DNA of 35,503 nt. Source: an uncultured Campylobacterales bacterium. Its GTDB lineage: Bacteria > Campylobacterota > Campylobacteria > Campylobacterales > Arcobacteraceae. A model generated the notes under the pieces. The model had not been told where the DNA came from, did no database searches, and saw only the letters and a program-made list of their open reading frames with translations. Positions 8,641 through 16,629 of this stretch are shown here, piece after piece (within the stretch, counting starts at the first letter, position 1; each line of letters begins with the position of its first letter). The stretch covers positions 1 to 35,503 of the forward strand of contig CAJQLJ010000086.1 of NCBI GenBank assembly GCA_905479135.1, read 5' to 3'. Position numbers and translations under genes: made by a program.

Positions 8641-9711
8641 TTATAAGTTGTCTTTTAAGTATAAGTAATCAGACATTTTAGTCCACTCTCTAGCTTTCTT
8701 TTGGTAAGCAGCTTGTGAATCTAAAACTTTTTTAAGTAAAGGTTGTCCTTTAGTTTTTTCAACTAAAAGTTCGTCATTTGCTTTTCTCATAGCATCCATA
8801 ACTTCTTTAGGGAAAGTTTTGATTTTAATATTTGGATAATCAGCTCCAATTTTAGACCAAGCTTCTGAACTCATATGATAATTTTGAATATACATATCAT
8901 ATGCAGATAATTTCATAGCTGTAACTAAGATTGTTTGTAAATCTTTTGGTAACTTATTATATTTTCTTTCATTTACTAAGAACTGTAACTCAGTTGCTGG
9001 CTCATGCCATCCTGTGTAGTAATAAGGTGCAATTTTGTTGAATCCCATTTTAATGTCCATCCCAGGTCCAACCCATTCAAGTGCATCAATAGTTCCTCTC
9101 TCAAGTGATGTGTATAATTCACCAGAAGCAATATTAGTAACTGTTAATCCTAATTTTGCCATAACTTCACCAGCAAATCCAGGGATTCTCATTTTAAGAC
9201 CTTTTAAGTCATCCACAGTATTAATTTCTTTTCTAAACCATCCACCCATTTGATTTCCAGTGTTTCCACCAGGGAATGATAATACTTTATGTTTTTTATA
9301 TGCTTCTTTCATTAAGTCCATACCACCACCGTGATAGAACCATGCATATTGTTCAGGTGTAGTCATACCAAATGGCATAGTTGTAAATGGTAAAGTATTA
9401 ATATCTTTACCTTTCCAATAATATGATGCAGAGTGACCCATATCGTACTGACCACCTTTAACCATATCTAAAATACCAAGTGCTGCTTTATGTTTATTTG
9501 AAGCATCTACTCTAATTAGTAATCTACCATCAGACATTTCTTCAACCATTTTAGACATATTTAATGGTGCATCAATAAATGGACTTAGAGTTGATCCCCA
9601 AGTAGTTGCAAGTTTCCACTTGTAAACTTTGTCTTTTGCCATTGAGGCTGTACTCAATCCTGCTAGTAAAGCAGAAGCTACAAGTAACTTAGTCGTTGTT
9701 TTTAACATCAT
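8641..9711 (-). CDS. dctP: TRAP transporter periplasmic substrate-binding protein, TakP-like
   Basis: This is the periplasmic receptor of the TRAP system. A signal peptide ('LLVASALLAGLSTASMA') precedes a mature protein starting near 'KDKVYKWKLATTWG'. The blocks 'WFYHGGGMDLM', 'GNTGNQMGGWFRKEI', 'LKGLKMRIPGFAGEVM' and 'LERGTIDALEWVGPG' match what I recall of the 2-oxoacid/lactate-binding TakP branch rather than the C4-dicarboxylate DctP branch. In that branch the Gln of NQMGG, the Arg of MRIPGF and the Glu-Trp of EWVGP contact the ion and the carboxylate. The ORF track starts at 9750, but AAGGAG at 9718-9723 points to the ATGATGATG run. I chose 9711 (spacing 6), and 9708 or 9714 are also possible. 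Lactate or pyruvate is inferred from the dld and lut neighbours. Confidence 0.92.
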   Translation of the reverse strand: MMLKTTTKLLVASALLAGLSTASMAKDKVYKWKLATTWGSTLSPFIDAPLNMSKMVEEMSDGRLLIRVDASNKHKAALGILDMVKGGQYDMGHSASYYWKGKDINTLPFTTMPFGMTTPEQYAWFYHGGGMDLMKEAYKKHKVLSFPGGNTGNQMGGWFRKEINTVDDLKGLKMRIPGFAGEVMAKLGLTVTNIASGELYTSLERGTIDALEWVGPGMDIKMGFNKIAPYYYTGWHEPATELQFLVNERKYNKLPKDLQTILVTAMKLSAYDMYIQNYHMSSEAWSKIGADYPNIKIKTFPKEVMDAMRKANDELLVEKTKGQPLLKKVLDSQAAYQKKAREWTKMSDYLYLKDNL

Positions 9712-9740
9712 CATTTTCTCCTTAGATTTGTTATGATCTA

Positions 9741-9777
9741 ATTTTAACAACTAGAAATGATAATGATATGATATTTT
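9741..9777 (-). promoter_or_regulatory. Predicted dctP promoter with putative response-regulator box
   Basis: On the minus strand AAAATATCATATC (9777-9765) is followed 19 bases later by TAAAATTA, whose TAAAAT (9746-9741) fits a -10 box. The same 13-mer, the same spacing and the same 8-base -10 region occur before lutA. ATCAT is repeated three times in a row here (ATATCATATCATTATCAT), as might suit an OmpR-type dimer. The box also overlaps an 8-bp inverted repeat (ATATGATA/TATCATAT, 9766-9786). Confidence 0.55.
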
Positions 9778-9796
9778 TTATCATATTGTATAAAGT

Positions 9797-10441
9797 TTAT
9801 TTTATTTTAAAGATATATCCCGTATCAACAACCGTTTGAATATAATCATTTGTTAGTACTTTTCTTAAGCGTCTTATTAAACTTCTAATAGAGTCTAATG
9901 TTGCAAAACTTCCTTCCCATACATAGTTTTCTATGGTTTCATAAGATAAAACTTGATTTCTTTTAGTTAAAAAAAGATTTATAAGTAGTCTTTCTTTTTT
10001 AGTTAGTCTTTGCTCAAGTCCATTTATTACAAGTAAAGATGATTTATAATCAAAATAACAGTCTTTGTCAAAATGAATTAAGTCATCTTGTATCTTACAA
10101 AATTTTTCTATTTTTATTTCTAACTCGTCTATAAAAAATGGTTTCTTTAAGTAGTCATTACAACCAAAATCATATGACTGCTTAATATCATCAAGTTCAA
10201 CACTTGCAGATATTATAATTACAGGTATTTCATTATAATATTCCCTGATTTTTTTTAATACCTTAATTCCATCAACATTGGGTACATTAATATCTAAAAT
10301 AAAACAAGAAAAACCATCAGCAATTTTTTCTAAAGCTTGAGAACCATCAAAACATGATTCAACTTTATAGCCTTTAATTTTTAATCTTTTTGTAATAGTG
10401 GCATTTAATTTTTTATTATCTTCTAAAAGTAAAATATTCAT
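9797..10441 (-). CDS. OmpR-type response regulator of the lactate cluster
   Basis: This 214-residue protein has a receiver domain and a winged-helix DNA-binding domain. The receiver has acidic residues Glu7/Asp8, phosphoacceptor Asp50 in 'CFILDINVPNVDG', Ser78 and Lys100 in 'DYLKKPF'. The output domain ('RLTKKERLLINLFLTKRNQV' through 'DSIRSLIRRLRKVL' and 'VVDTGYIFK') is of the OmpR/Trans_reg_C type. The start codon lies one base after the kinase stop codon, so the pair is translationally coupled. It is 85 bases upstream of the dctP start. A shared box before dctP and lutA is its most likely target (inference). Confidence 0.9.
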   Translation of the reverse strand: MNILLLEDNKKLNATITKRLKIKGYKVESCFDGSQALEKIADGFSCFILDINVPNVDGIKVLKKIREYYNEIPVIIISASVELDDIKQSYDFGCNDYLKKPFFIDELEIKIEKFCKIQDDLIHFDKDCYFDYKSSLLVINGLEQRLTKKERLLINLFLTKRNQVLSYETIENYVWEGSFATLDSIRSLIRRLRKVLTNDYIQTVVDTGYIFKIK

Positions 10442-10442
10442 T

Positions 10443-12632
10443 TCAAACCTTTTTATGAGGTAGCTTAATAGTAAAGACTACGTTTTGTTCTTCATTTCTT
10501 ACGCTAATAGTCCCTCTCATTTTATCTTCAATAATAACCTTAGCCATATAAAGTCCTAATCCCGTTCCGTTACTTTTTGTTGTAAAATACGGTTGAAAAA
10601 TCGAGTGTATGATTTCTTCATCTATTCTTCCCGCATCATCAATAATCTCTATAGTATTATAGTTTACACATCTTTTGATATTAATATTAATATTTCCCTT
10701 CTCATTAGTATCTAGCTGTTTTTCAATAATCTTATTTTTTGCATTATTAATTAAATTTAACAATACTTGTTTAAATTCATTCTCATAACCATAGATAAGC
10801 AGTTCTTCATTTTTACTTTCATAATTAAAGTTCATTTTTATATTAGAATAGAATACTTGTTTTCCAATAATTTCATTTATTTCATGTAGTGATTTAGTAA
10901 TAGAAAAGAGTTTTTTCTTAGTTGATGGCTTTAGGAAATTTCTAAAATCATTTAGTGTTCTAGACATATATTTAATTTGAATCATTGAATCGTTAACAAA
11001 ATCATTAACCTCTATATCTTTCAACTCATTTAGTAAATAAGAGGTTTGAATATCTTGTACTAGAGCTGATAATTCAACTAAAGGCTCATTCCATTGATGA
11101 GCAATCGCAGCAATCATATCACCCATTTCTGCTAATTTACTTTGTTGTATCAAAAACTGTTTTTGTTGTACACGTTCACTAATATCATCCATAATGCAAA
11201 CAATACCACCTACTGTATTATCAATATTTTTATAAACAGCTTTATTTAAAATAATATGTTTCATTTGATTTGATGGTGTGTAAAATGTAAATTCAGAAGT
11301 TGATGTTGAAAAAGTTCTTAGTAACTCTTTATCAATAATTGTATTTTTTGATGCAACTTCATTTGTAAAAAAATCAAATGCAGTTTTTCCAATAACTTGA
11401 TCTCTATGTTCATTCACTAAGTTTGCAAAAGCTAAATTACAACCTAAAAACTTACCATCAATATTTTTATAATAAATAGGATTAGGAATAGTATCAAGAA
11501 GTACTTTATCAAATTCTAGTCTATTAGATAAAGCTAATTCAACTTTTAATCTTCTTTGAATATTTGCTCTTAAAGTTACAACTATAATACTTAAAATTAA
11601 TATTATAAGTATTGCTAAAATTAGAAATTTAGTAGCTTCTTTATATTGTAAACTCGGTTCATTTATAATTGTGTAATCATCAAAATATTTTGTAATATCC
11701 AGATTAAATCTTTCTAACTCATAATAATCAAACATATATTCATTTGGAGACTTTTCTAATATTGGAATTTCAGAGATTTCTTTTCCATTTAATAAGTCAA
11801 TAGCCATTTTTGATACAGCTTCGCCTTGACCTATTGCTGAGGTTAATAATCCTCCTACAATTCCATAGTTTAAATAAAAATCCCAGAGTCCATAAATAGG
11901 TACATTACTAACTTTTCTTATTTCTTTAAATCCTTGTTTATAAGTAAAGTGTTTACCTGCTGTATCTTTAAATAATAGTACAAATAAAATAGCAGTATCA
12001 TTATCTAATTGAGATACTTTTTTTGTTAAAGCATTTATTTCCAAGTTATCAACATATTCAATTTCAAACTCTTTTTTGTATTTTTTAATAATAGGTCTTA
12101 AGTCTCTTTTTACAGCATAACCAGTTTTTGAAGTATCATTAATAATGAGTAACTTTTTTAAATTTGGGTGCAAATCTTTAATCAATTTAAAGTTTTTTTC
12201 TAAATCAACTTGCTCAACTACTCCTGTCATATATTTTTTCATATAATTTTGCTCAAGAAATGCTTTATCAAAATTATTTATTCCGCAAAAAAGTACAGGT
12301 AATTCTTTGAATAAATATTCATGATAGTTTATTGCAAAATCAAAGGCATTATTATCACTAGCAATAATTAAGTCAAAGTTTCTTTTTTTGAATTGTTGTT
12401 TATAAAGTTTTGCTAATTGATCTAAATAAATTGGATCAGCAATTCTTTTTGTGTCCATATATACAGTTGTAAGTTCAATATCTTCTAAGTTTTGAAACTC
12501 TTTTTCAATTGTTTTAGAGATATCATCACTCCAAATATAACCCTTGTGGTAAGAGTGAAGTAATAAAACTTCTTTGGGCTTTTGAGCCATTAGAAATGTT
12601 ATAAAAAGTAAGCTAAATAGTATTATTTTCAT
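10443..12632 (-). CDS. Membrane sensor histidine kinase with periplasmic binding-protein-like input domain
   Basis: This is a 729-residue kinase. A signal sequence (1-16) precedes a periplasmic domain of about 310 residues resembling the ABC_sub_bind family ('KEVLLLHSYHKGYIWSDDI', 'YGLWDFYLNYGIVGG'). Then come one membrane helix (about 335-354), a PAS domain (about 375-485), an H-box with His512 ('AAIAHQWNEPL') and an ATPase domain. The N-box is 'LLNLINNAKN', the F-box 'IFQPYFTTK' and the G2 box 'GTGLGLYMAK'. The G1 box reads DDAGRI where DNGxGI or DNAGGI is usual. The gene follows lutC by 25 bases with an AGAGGA Shine-Dalgarno. The input domain probably senses the transported substrate or a related metabolite, but the ligand is not shown by the sequence. 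Confidence 0.88.
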   Translation of the reverse strand: MKIILFSLLFITFLMAQKPKEVLLLHSYHKGYIWSDDISKTIEKEFQNLEDIELTTVYMDTKRIADPIYLDQLAKLYKQQFKKRNFDLIIASDNNAFDFAINYHEYLFKELPVLFCGINNFDKAFLEQNYMKKYMTGVVEQVDLEKNFKLIKDLHPNLKKLLIINDTSKTGYAVKRDLRPIIKKYKKEFEIEYVDNLEINALTKKVSQLDNDTAILFVLLFKDTAGKHFTYKQGFKEIRKVSNVPIYGLWDFYLNYGIVGGLLTSAIGQGEAVSKMAIDLLNGKEISEIPILEKSPNEYMFDYYELERFNLDITKYFDDYTIINEPSLQYKEATKFLILAILIILILSIIVVTLRANIQRRLKVELALSNRLEFDKVLLDTIPNPIYYKNIDGKFLGCNLAFANLVNEHRDQVIGKTAFDFFTNEVASKNTIIDKELLRTFSTSTSEFTFYTPSNQMKHIILNKAVYKNIDNTVGGIVCIMDDISERVQQKQFLIQQSKLAEMGDMIAAIAHQWNEPLVELSALVQDIQTSYLLNELKDIEVNDFVNDSMIQIKYMSRTLNDFRNFLKPSTKKKLFSITKSLHEINEIIGKQVFYSNIKMNFNYESKNEELLIYGYENEFKQVLLNLINNAKNKIIEKQLDTNEKGNININIKRCVNYNTIEIIDDAGRIDEEIIHSIFQPYFTTKSNGTGLGLYMAKVIIEDKMRGTISVRNEEQNVVFTIKLPHKKV

Positions 12633-12657
12633 TAAAATCCTCTATTTAGCAATTATA

Positions 12658-13245
12658 TCAAGATTTAGTAAAAATTACATAACCAGACTTTGGACCATGA
12701 GCTCCAATAACTAAGGATTGTTCAATATCTGCAGTTTTTGAAGGTCCTGATATAAATACGCCGTACCCAGCATCTTCAAAATTTATTTTTTCATATGCTT
12801 CATGCATATTTGAAACAATTTCCTTCTCATCAATAACAATAACAATATTTTGTGCTATAAAATATAAAGATCTATGTCTATTGTTTTCATTTTTCATCCA
12901 AATAGCACCATTTTCTGCAACTGCAAAATTTCCACTTACTACAGCAACATCAATATTTTTTAAGTTGTGAGGATCTTCTTCATTATTTGAATCAAAGTTT
13001 CCTAAAGTAAAACCTTCAACATTTGAAGCTATTATTTTTTCATCTTTATATAATTCATGGATTGTTTTATCTAAGTCTTTTTTATCAATTTTTAATGCTT
13101 TTCCTCCAACACTTTCAATCATAACAGAGAATTTTTCAAACTTATTTTCATAAGTAGTTCCAAAGTTTTCATAAGATGGAAGTTCTATATCTACTACAAC
13201 ATTATTTTTTCTAATGCTAGCTAATATTTTATCTCTACTAGTCAT
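12658..13245 (-). CDS. lutC: Lactate utilization protein C (LUD domain)
   Basis: This 195-residue single-domain LUD protein carries the family motif 'SGPSKTADIEQSLVIGAHGP' near its C-terminus (about 166-185). LutC acts with LutA and LutB in a cytoplasmic or membrane-associated L-lactate oxidising complex, as described for Bacillus LutABC and C. jejuni Cj0073c-Cj0075c. The start overlaps the lutB end by eight bases and has a very good AAGGAG Shine-Dalgarno inside lutB. The N-terminus ('MTSRDKILASIRKN') is the usual one for the family. The exact chemistry of LutC is not established. Confidence 0.93.
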   Translation of the reverse strand: MTSRDKILASIRKNNVVVDIELPSYENFGTTYENKFEKFSVMIESVGGKALKIDKKDLDKTIHELYKDEKIIASNVEGFTLGNFDSNNEEDPHNLKNIDVAVVSGNFAVAENGAIWMKNENNRHRSLYFIAQNIVIVIDEKEIVSNMHEAYEKINFEDAGYGVFISGPSKTADIEQSLVIGAHGPKSGYVIFTKS

Positions 13246-14611
13246 TTAAATCTCCTTGCTCAAACATTTCTTTAAAACTTTTTTCTGCCATTTTTGGCAT
13301 ATCTCTTTGTTTTCCCCATATATTTGCTTTGCTATAAACGATTGAATTTGGAAGTTTAGGGACAATTTTTCTTGCCATCTTTCCAGCAAAATCAAATAGT
13401 TTTGGTTTAGTCATTAGCCATGAAGTTACTTTCATTGCCATTTTCTTTTTTGAATCAATTAGATTTAATTCACTTAAATCTTGTCTTCTTGAATAAAGTT
13501 GAGAATCTAAATCAATTTTTACAGGACAAACATTTGTGCATGAACCACATAAAGTACATGCAAATGGAAGAGAATTATGTTTTTCTGGTTCTTTTACAGA
13601 TCCTAAAATAGAACCAATTGGTCCTGGAATTACATATTCATACGAGTGACCACCTGATCTTCTATACACAGGACATGTGTTCATACAAGCTCCACATCTA
13701 ATACAGTTTAATGCTTTTTTGTATTTTGAAGATGATAAAAAATCACTTCTTTTATTATCAACGATAATAATATGCATTTCCCCTCCCTCAACAGGCGCAT
13801 GAAAATGTGAAGTGTATGAAGTAACAGGTTGTCCTGTAGCAGATCTTGCTAAAATTCTTGTAAAAACTGATAAGTCTTCAAGACGTGGTATTACTTTTTC
13901 AATTCCCATTGAAGCTATGTGAAGTTTAGGAACAGATGCTCCCATATCGGCATTTCCTTCATTTGTACAAACGACAACTCCTCCAGTTTGGGCAATCGCA
14001 AAATTAACTCCAGTCATTCCTGCTTCTGCATTTAGAAAATCTTCTCGTAAACTTTCTCGTGCTGATCGTGTAAGATATGTAGGATCATCATTACCAACTT
14101 CTGTTCCTAAGTGCTCTACAAATGTATCAGCGACATCAGATCTCTTAAGATGAATTGCAGGTAGAACTATATGTGATGGTGCTTCATCTCTTAGTTGAAC
14201 AATTCTCTCACCTAAATCTGTATCAATTACTTCAATACCACGCTCTTCTAAAAAAGGGTTTAGATGACATTCTTCTGTTAGCATCGATTTTGATTTAACT
14301 AATTTCTTTACATTTTTTTCTTTTAAAAGTTTATATGCTATTTCATTATGTTCTTTAGCATCTGATGCATAATGAATATTTATTCCTTTTTCTTTTGCAT
14401 TTTTTTCAAATTCTAAAAGGTATGTGTCAAGATTTGCCATTGTATGAGACTTGATTCGACTTCCGTATTCTCGTAATTGTTCCCATTCAGGAATAGTCTT
14501 AGTAGCTACATCTCTTTTTTCTCTAACAAACCATAATGCTTGGTCATGCCAATGCATTCTTTCATCGTTTGCTACAAATATTTTCGCATTTAGTGGATGA
14601 TTAGTACTCAT
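13238..14611 (-). CDS. lutB: Lactate utilization iron-sulfur protein B
   Basis: This 457-residue protein has an N-terminal LUD domain ('KSKSMLTEECHLNPFLEERG', 'AIAQTGGVVVCTNEGNADMG') and a C-terminal ferredoxin-like part with two four-cysteine motifs: CIRCGACMNTCPVY near 303 and CTLCGSCTNVCPVKIDL near 352. These should carry two [4Fe-4S] clusters that pass electrons from L-lactate oxidation towards the quinone pool. Length and order match LutB/YkgF. It overlaps lutA by four bases and lutC by eight, and has TAGGAG upstream. Confidence 0.95.
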   Translation of the reverse strand: MSTNHPLNAKIFVANDERMHWHDQALWFVREKRDVATKTIPEWEQLREYGSRIKSHTMANLDTYLLEFEKNAKEKGINIHYASDAKEHNEIAYKLLKEKNVKKLVKSKSMLTEECHLNPFLEERGIEVIDTDLGERIVQLRDEAPSHIVLPAIHLKRSDVADTFVEHLGTEVGNDDPTYLTRSARESLREDFLNAEAGMTGVNFAIAQTGGVVVCTNEGNADMGASVPKLHIASMGIEKVIPRLEDLSVFTRILARSATGQPVTSYTSHFHAPVEGGEMHIIIVDNKRSDFLSSSKYKKALNCIRCGACMNTCPVYRRSGGHSYEYVIPGPIGSILGSVKEPEKHNSLPFACTLCGSCTNVCPVKIDLDSQLYSRRQDLSELNLIDSKKKMAMKVTSWLMTKPKLFDFAGKMARKIVPKLPNSIVYSKANIWGKQRDMPKMAEKSFKEMFEQGDLND

Positions 14612-15357
14612 ACTTCTTCTCCTAATAGGATTTGAACAACATGTTTTACTTTTATGGCTTGATTGTTTCTATTAATAATTCCATCCATATGCATTAAACA
14701 TGACATATCTGCACCTGTCATAATTGAGGCTTTAGAATCTATATGATCTTTTATTCTATCTTTTCCCATTGCAATTGAAAGGTCTTCTTGTTGAACTGAG
14801 AATGTTCCACCAAATCCACAGCATTCATCTTCTCTTTTTAAATTTACAAGTTCAATTTGAGGTACTTTGTTTAATAAGTTCTTCAATTTCGAATCATAAG
14901 GAATATTTAATTCACTAGCACTTGCAAGTTTTAATAGTCTGTGTCCATGACATGAATTATGTAATCCTACTTTATATGGATAAGGTTTACTAAAGTTTAA
15001 ATTTTCAACTTTAACAATATCATGTAAAAATTCACACACTTCATAAATTGAAGCTTTTACTTTATTATAGTCTTTATCATTATCAAAAAAAGGAGCATAG
15101 TGTTCTTTCACCATTGATACACAAGAACCACTAGGTGCAACAATATAATCATATTCTTTAAATATCTTTACAAATTGTTTTGCAAGTACATTAACATCTT
15201 TTGAGCATCCTGCATTTGCCATTGGTTGACCACAACATGTTTGACTTAGAGGGTAATCGATATTTAAACCTTGTTGTTTTAATATTTTATATGTGGATTT
15301 ACATATATCTGGGTATAGCTCATTCATAAAACAGGGGATAAACAAACCTATTTTCAT
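14608..15357 (-). CDS. lutA: Lactate utilization protein A (CCG-domain Fe-S protein)
   Basis: This 249-residue protein carries two CCG domains: 'SQTCCGQPMANAGC' near residue 41 and 'DECCGFGGTFSVQ' in the second half, with 'LHNSCHGHRLL' between them. That is the LutA/YkgE pattern, the subunit with a heterodisulfide-reductase-like cluster in the L-lactate-oxidising LutABC complex. It is the first gene of the lut cluster, with AAAGGAG before the ATG and a predicted regulated promoter about 50 bases upstream. The lctP-type lactate permease found next to lut genes in C. jejuni is absent; a TRAP system lies downstream instead. Confidence 0.95.
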   Translation of the reverse strand: MKIGLFIPCFMNELYPDICKSTYKILKQQGLNIDYPLSQTCCGQPMANAGCSKDVNVLAKQFVKIFKEYDYIVAPSGSCVSMVKEHYAPFFDNDKDYNKVKASIYEVCEFLHDIVKVENLNFSKPYPYKVGLHNSCHGHRLLKLASASELNIPYDSKLKNLLNKVPQIELVNLKREDECCGFGGTFSVQQEDLSIAMGKDRIKDHIDSKASIMTGADMSCLMHMDGIINRNNQAIKVKHVVQILLGEEV

Positions 15358-15383
15358 ATAAACTCCTTTTAACTAGTTGAATA

Positions 15384-15420
15384 ATTTTATTCTTAATATA
15401 TGAAATAGATATGATATTTT
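15384..15420 (-). promoter_or_regulatory. Predicted lutA promoter sharing a box with dctP
   Basis: On the minus strand AAAATATCATATC (15420-15408) is followed after 19 bases by TAAAATTA, with the -10 hexamer TAAAAT at 15389-15384. The start site would fall near 15377 and the leader would be about 20 nt. Box sequence, spacing and -10 region are the same as at dctP, and a TCAT five bases after the box is also shared. The box begins at the methyltransferase stop codon. Confidence 0.55.
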
Positions 15421-15997
15421 ATTTTTTTAAAAAGATTGATATGTCATTTTCTAAATAATCCTCTTTTATTTCTATTTGAGAACATATGCTCTTACAAAAT
15501 TTAAGTACATGATTTATAGGAACATTACTTAAGTAATCATCTTTTAAAAAGTTGAAAACAAAGCCTTTTTTGGAAGCTTTATATGAATGCTTTATGAAAG
15601 TAAAAACTTCGTTTTCATCTAAAGTATTCATAGCACCACTACATAAATAATAATCAGCACTAGGAATTTTATCTTCAAGGATGTTTTTTAATATGAATTT
15701 CGTATTTAAAAATCTTTTTGAAGCTTTATCTATCATTTCTTCTTCACAATCGATTCCAATATAGCTTTCAGGATTTAAATTATTATCAAACAAATAATTA
15801 TAGTATTCTCCAAAACCACAACCCGCATCTACAATTTGACAACTTTTTATTTCATCAACAATAAAATTTGTTAGTATTTCAAATCGGATATATTGAGATT
15901 CTTCACAAGTCCAGTGAACGCCCCTTGCACTTATTCCATATTTTTTTATAACTCTTTTATAAAATTGAGTGTTGTTTTTATATCCAATGTTAGCCAT
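15419..15997 (-). CDS. Class I SAM-dependent methyltransferase, substrate unknown
   Basis: This 192-residue protein has a clear Rossmann methyltransferase motif I ('CQIVDAGCGFGEYYNYLF'), the acidic end of strand 2 ('SYIGIDCEEEMI'), motif II/III-like 'KFILKNILEDKIPSADYYLC', and 'KGFVFNFL' as a late strand. I do not recognise the substrate. It starts three bases after the stop of the dCMP-deaminase-like gene and has no obvious Shine-Dalgarno, so translation is probably coupled. It ends immediately before the lutA promoter box, and read-through into the lut genes is possible. Confidence 0.78.
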   Translation of the reverse strand: MANIGYKNNTQFYKRVIKKYGISARGVHWTCEESQYIRFEILTNFIVDEIKSCQIVDAGCGFGEYYNYLFDNNLNPESYIGIDCEEEMIDKASKRFLNTKFILKNILEDKIPSADYYLCSGAMNTLDENEVFTFIKHSYKASKKGFVFNFLKDDYLSNVPINHVLKFCKSICSQIEIKEDYLENDISIFLKK

Positions 15998-16000
15998 AGT

Positions 16001-16441
16001 TTAACAATTATTGATTTGTTCAATTATTACATTGTTATCTTTTAAAAATTTTGTGATTATTTCTGAATTTGTATGTTCATAAGCTTTGTCGTATACGATT
16101 CTCTTTATTCCACTAGCTATTAAATTTTTTGAGCACTCACTACAAGGTTCCAGGGTTACATAAATACTTGCATCCTCAATACTTATACCTTTTCTAGCTG
16201 CCCAAATAATTGCATTCATTTCAGCATGAATTTCATAAGTTTTAGACCAATCGTGATGATCTTTAGTATATTCACCATTCCAATGATCACTGCAATTTGT
16301 AAATCCAGCAGGTGTACCATTGTATCCTGTTGAAAGTATTCTTCCATCTTTTACTATTACGGCACCTACTTGTTTGGATACACACTTAGACGCACTTGCT
16401 ATTTCTTTTGCAATATTTATAAATGTTTTGTCTTTTAACAC
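16001..16441 (-). CDS. dCMP deaminase family protein
   Basis: This 146-residue cytidine/deoxycytidylate deaminase-like zinc enzyme is probably a dCMP deaminase supplying dUMP for thymidylate synthesis (ComEB-like). The zinc motifs are HAEMNAI (the HAE signature) and PCSEC (PCxxC). Upstream 'KQVGAVIVKDGRILSTGYNG' is the typical dCMP deaminase start of the fold, and 'HHDWSKTYEIHAEMN' fits the nucleotide pocket. The start codon is GTG (16439-16441), the only plausible one because the conserved N-terminus begins at once. The gene diverges from accB across 188 bases. Confidence 0.88.
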   Translation of the reverse strand: MLKDKTFINIAKEIASASKCVSKQVGAVIVKDGRILSTGYNGTPAGFTNCSDHWNGEYTKDHHDWSKTYEIHAEMNAIIWAARKGISIEDASIYVTLEPCSECSKNLIASGIKRIVYDKAYEHTNSEIITKFLKDNNVIIEQINNC

Positions 16442-16629
16442 TTCTTAGCCTTACAGTAAATTTTTACAAATTATAGCAAAAGATGATTTGTTTTGGTATT
16501 TAATGCATATTAAGGAGAAAACTTATCCTTAGTAGCTTAAATTAAGCTTATTTATTTTAGTAAAAATAAAAATATAATTAAACTTGTGATAATATAACAA
16601 AAATTTACAAACATAAGAAAAGGCTGACT
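16442..16629. promoter_or_regulatory. Divergent promoter region, deaminase gene / accB
   Basis: This is an A+T-rich spacer of 188 bases with no gene. For accB the best -10 candidates are TATAAT at 16573-16578 and GATAAT in 'TTGTGATAATATAAC' about ten bases later. I see no convincing -35 box, as is usual in Campylobacterota. No operator or riboswitch is evident. Confidence 0.4.

Noticed and set aside
10443-12632. Reading the N-terminal binding-protein-like domain as part of an ABC transporter
   Set aside because: It is fused to a membrane helix, PAS and kinase domains, and no ABC permease or ATPase genes are nearby.
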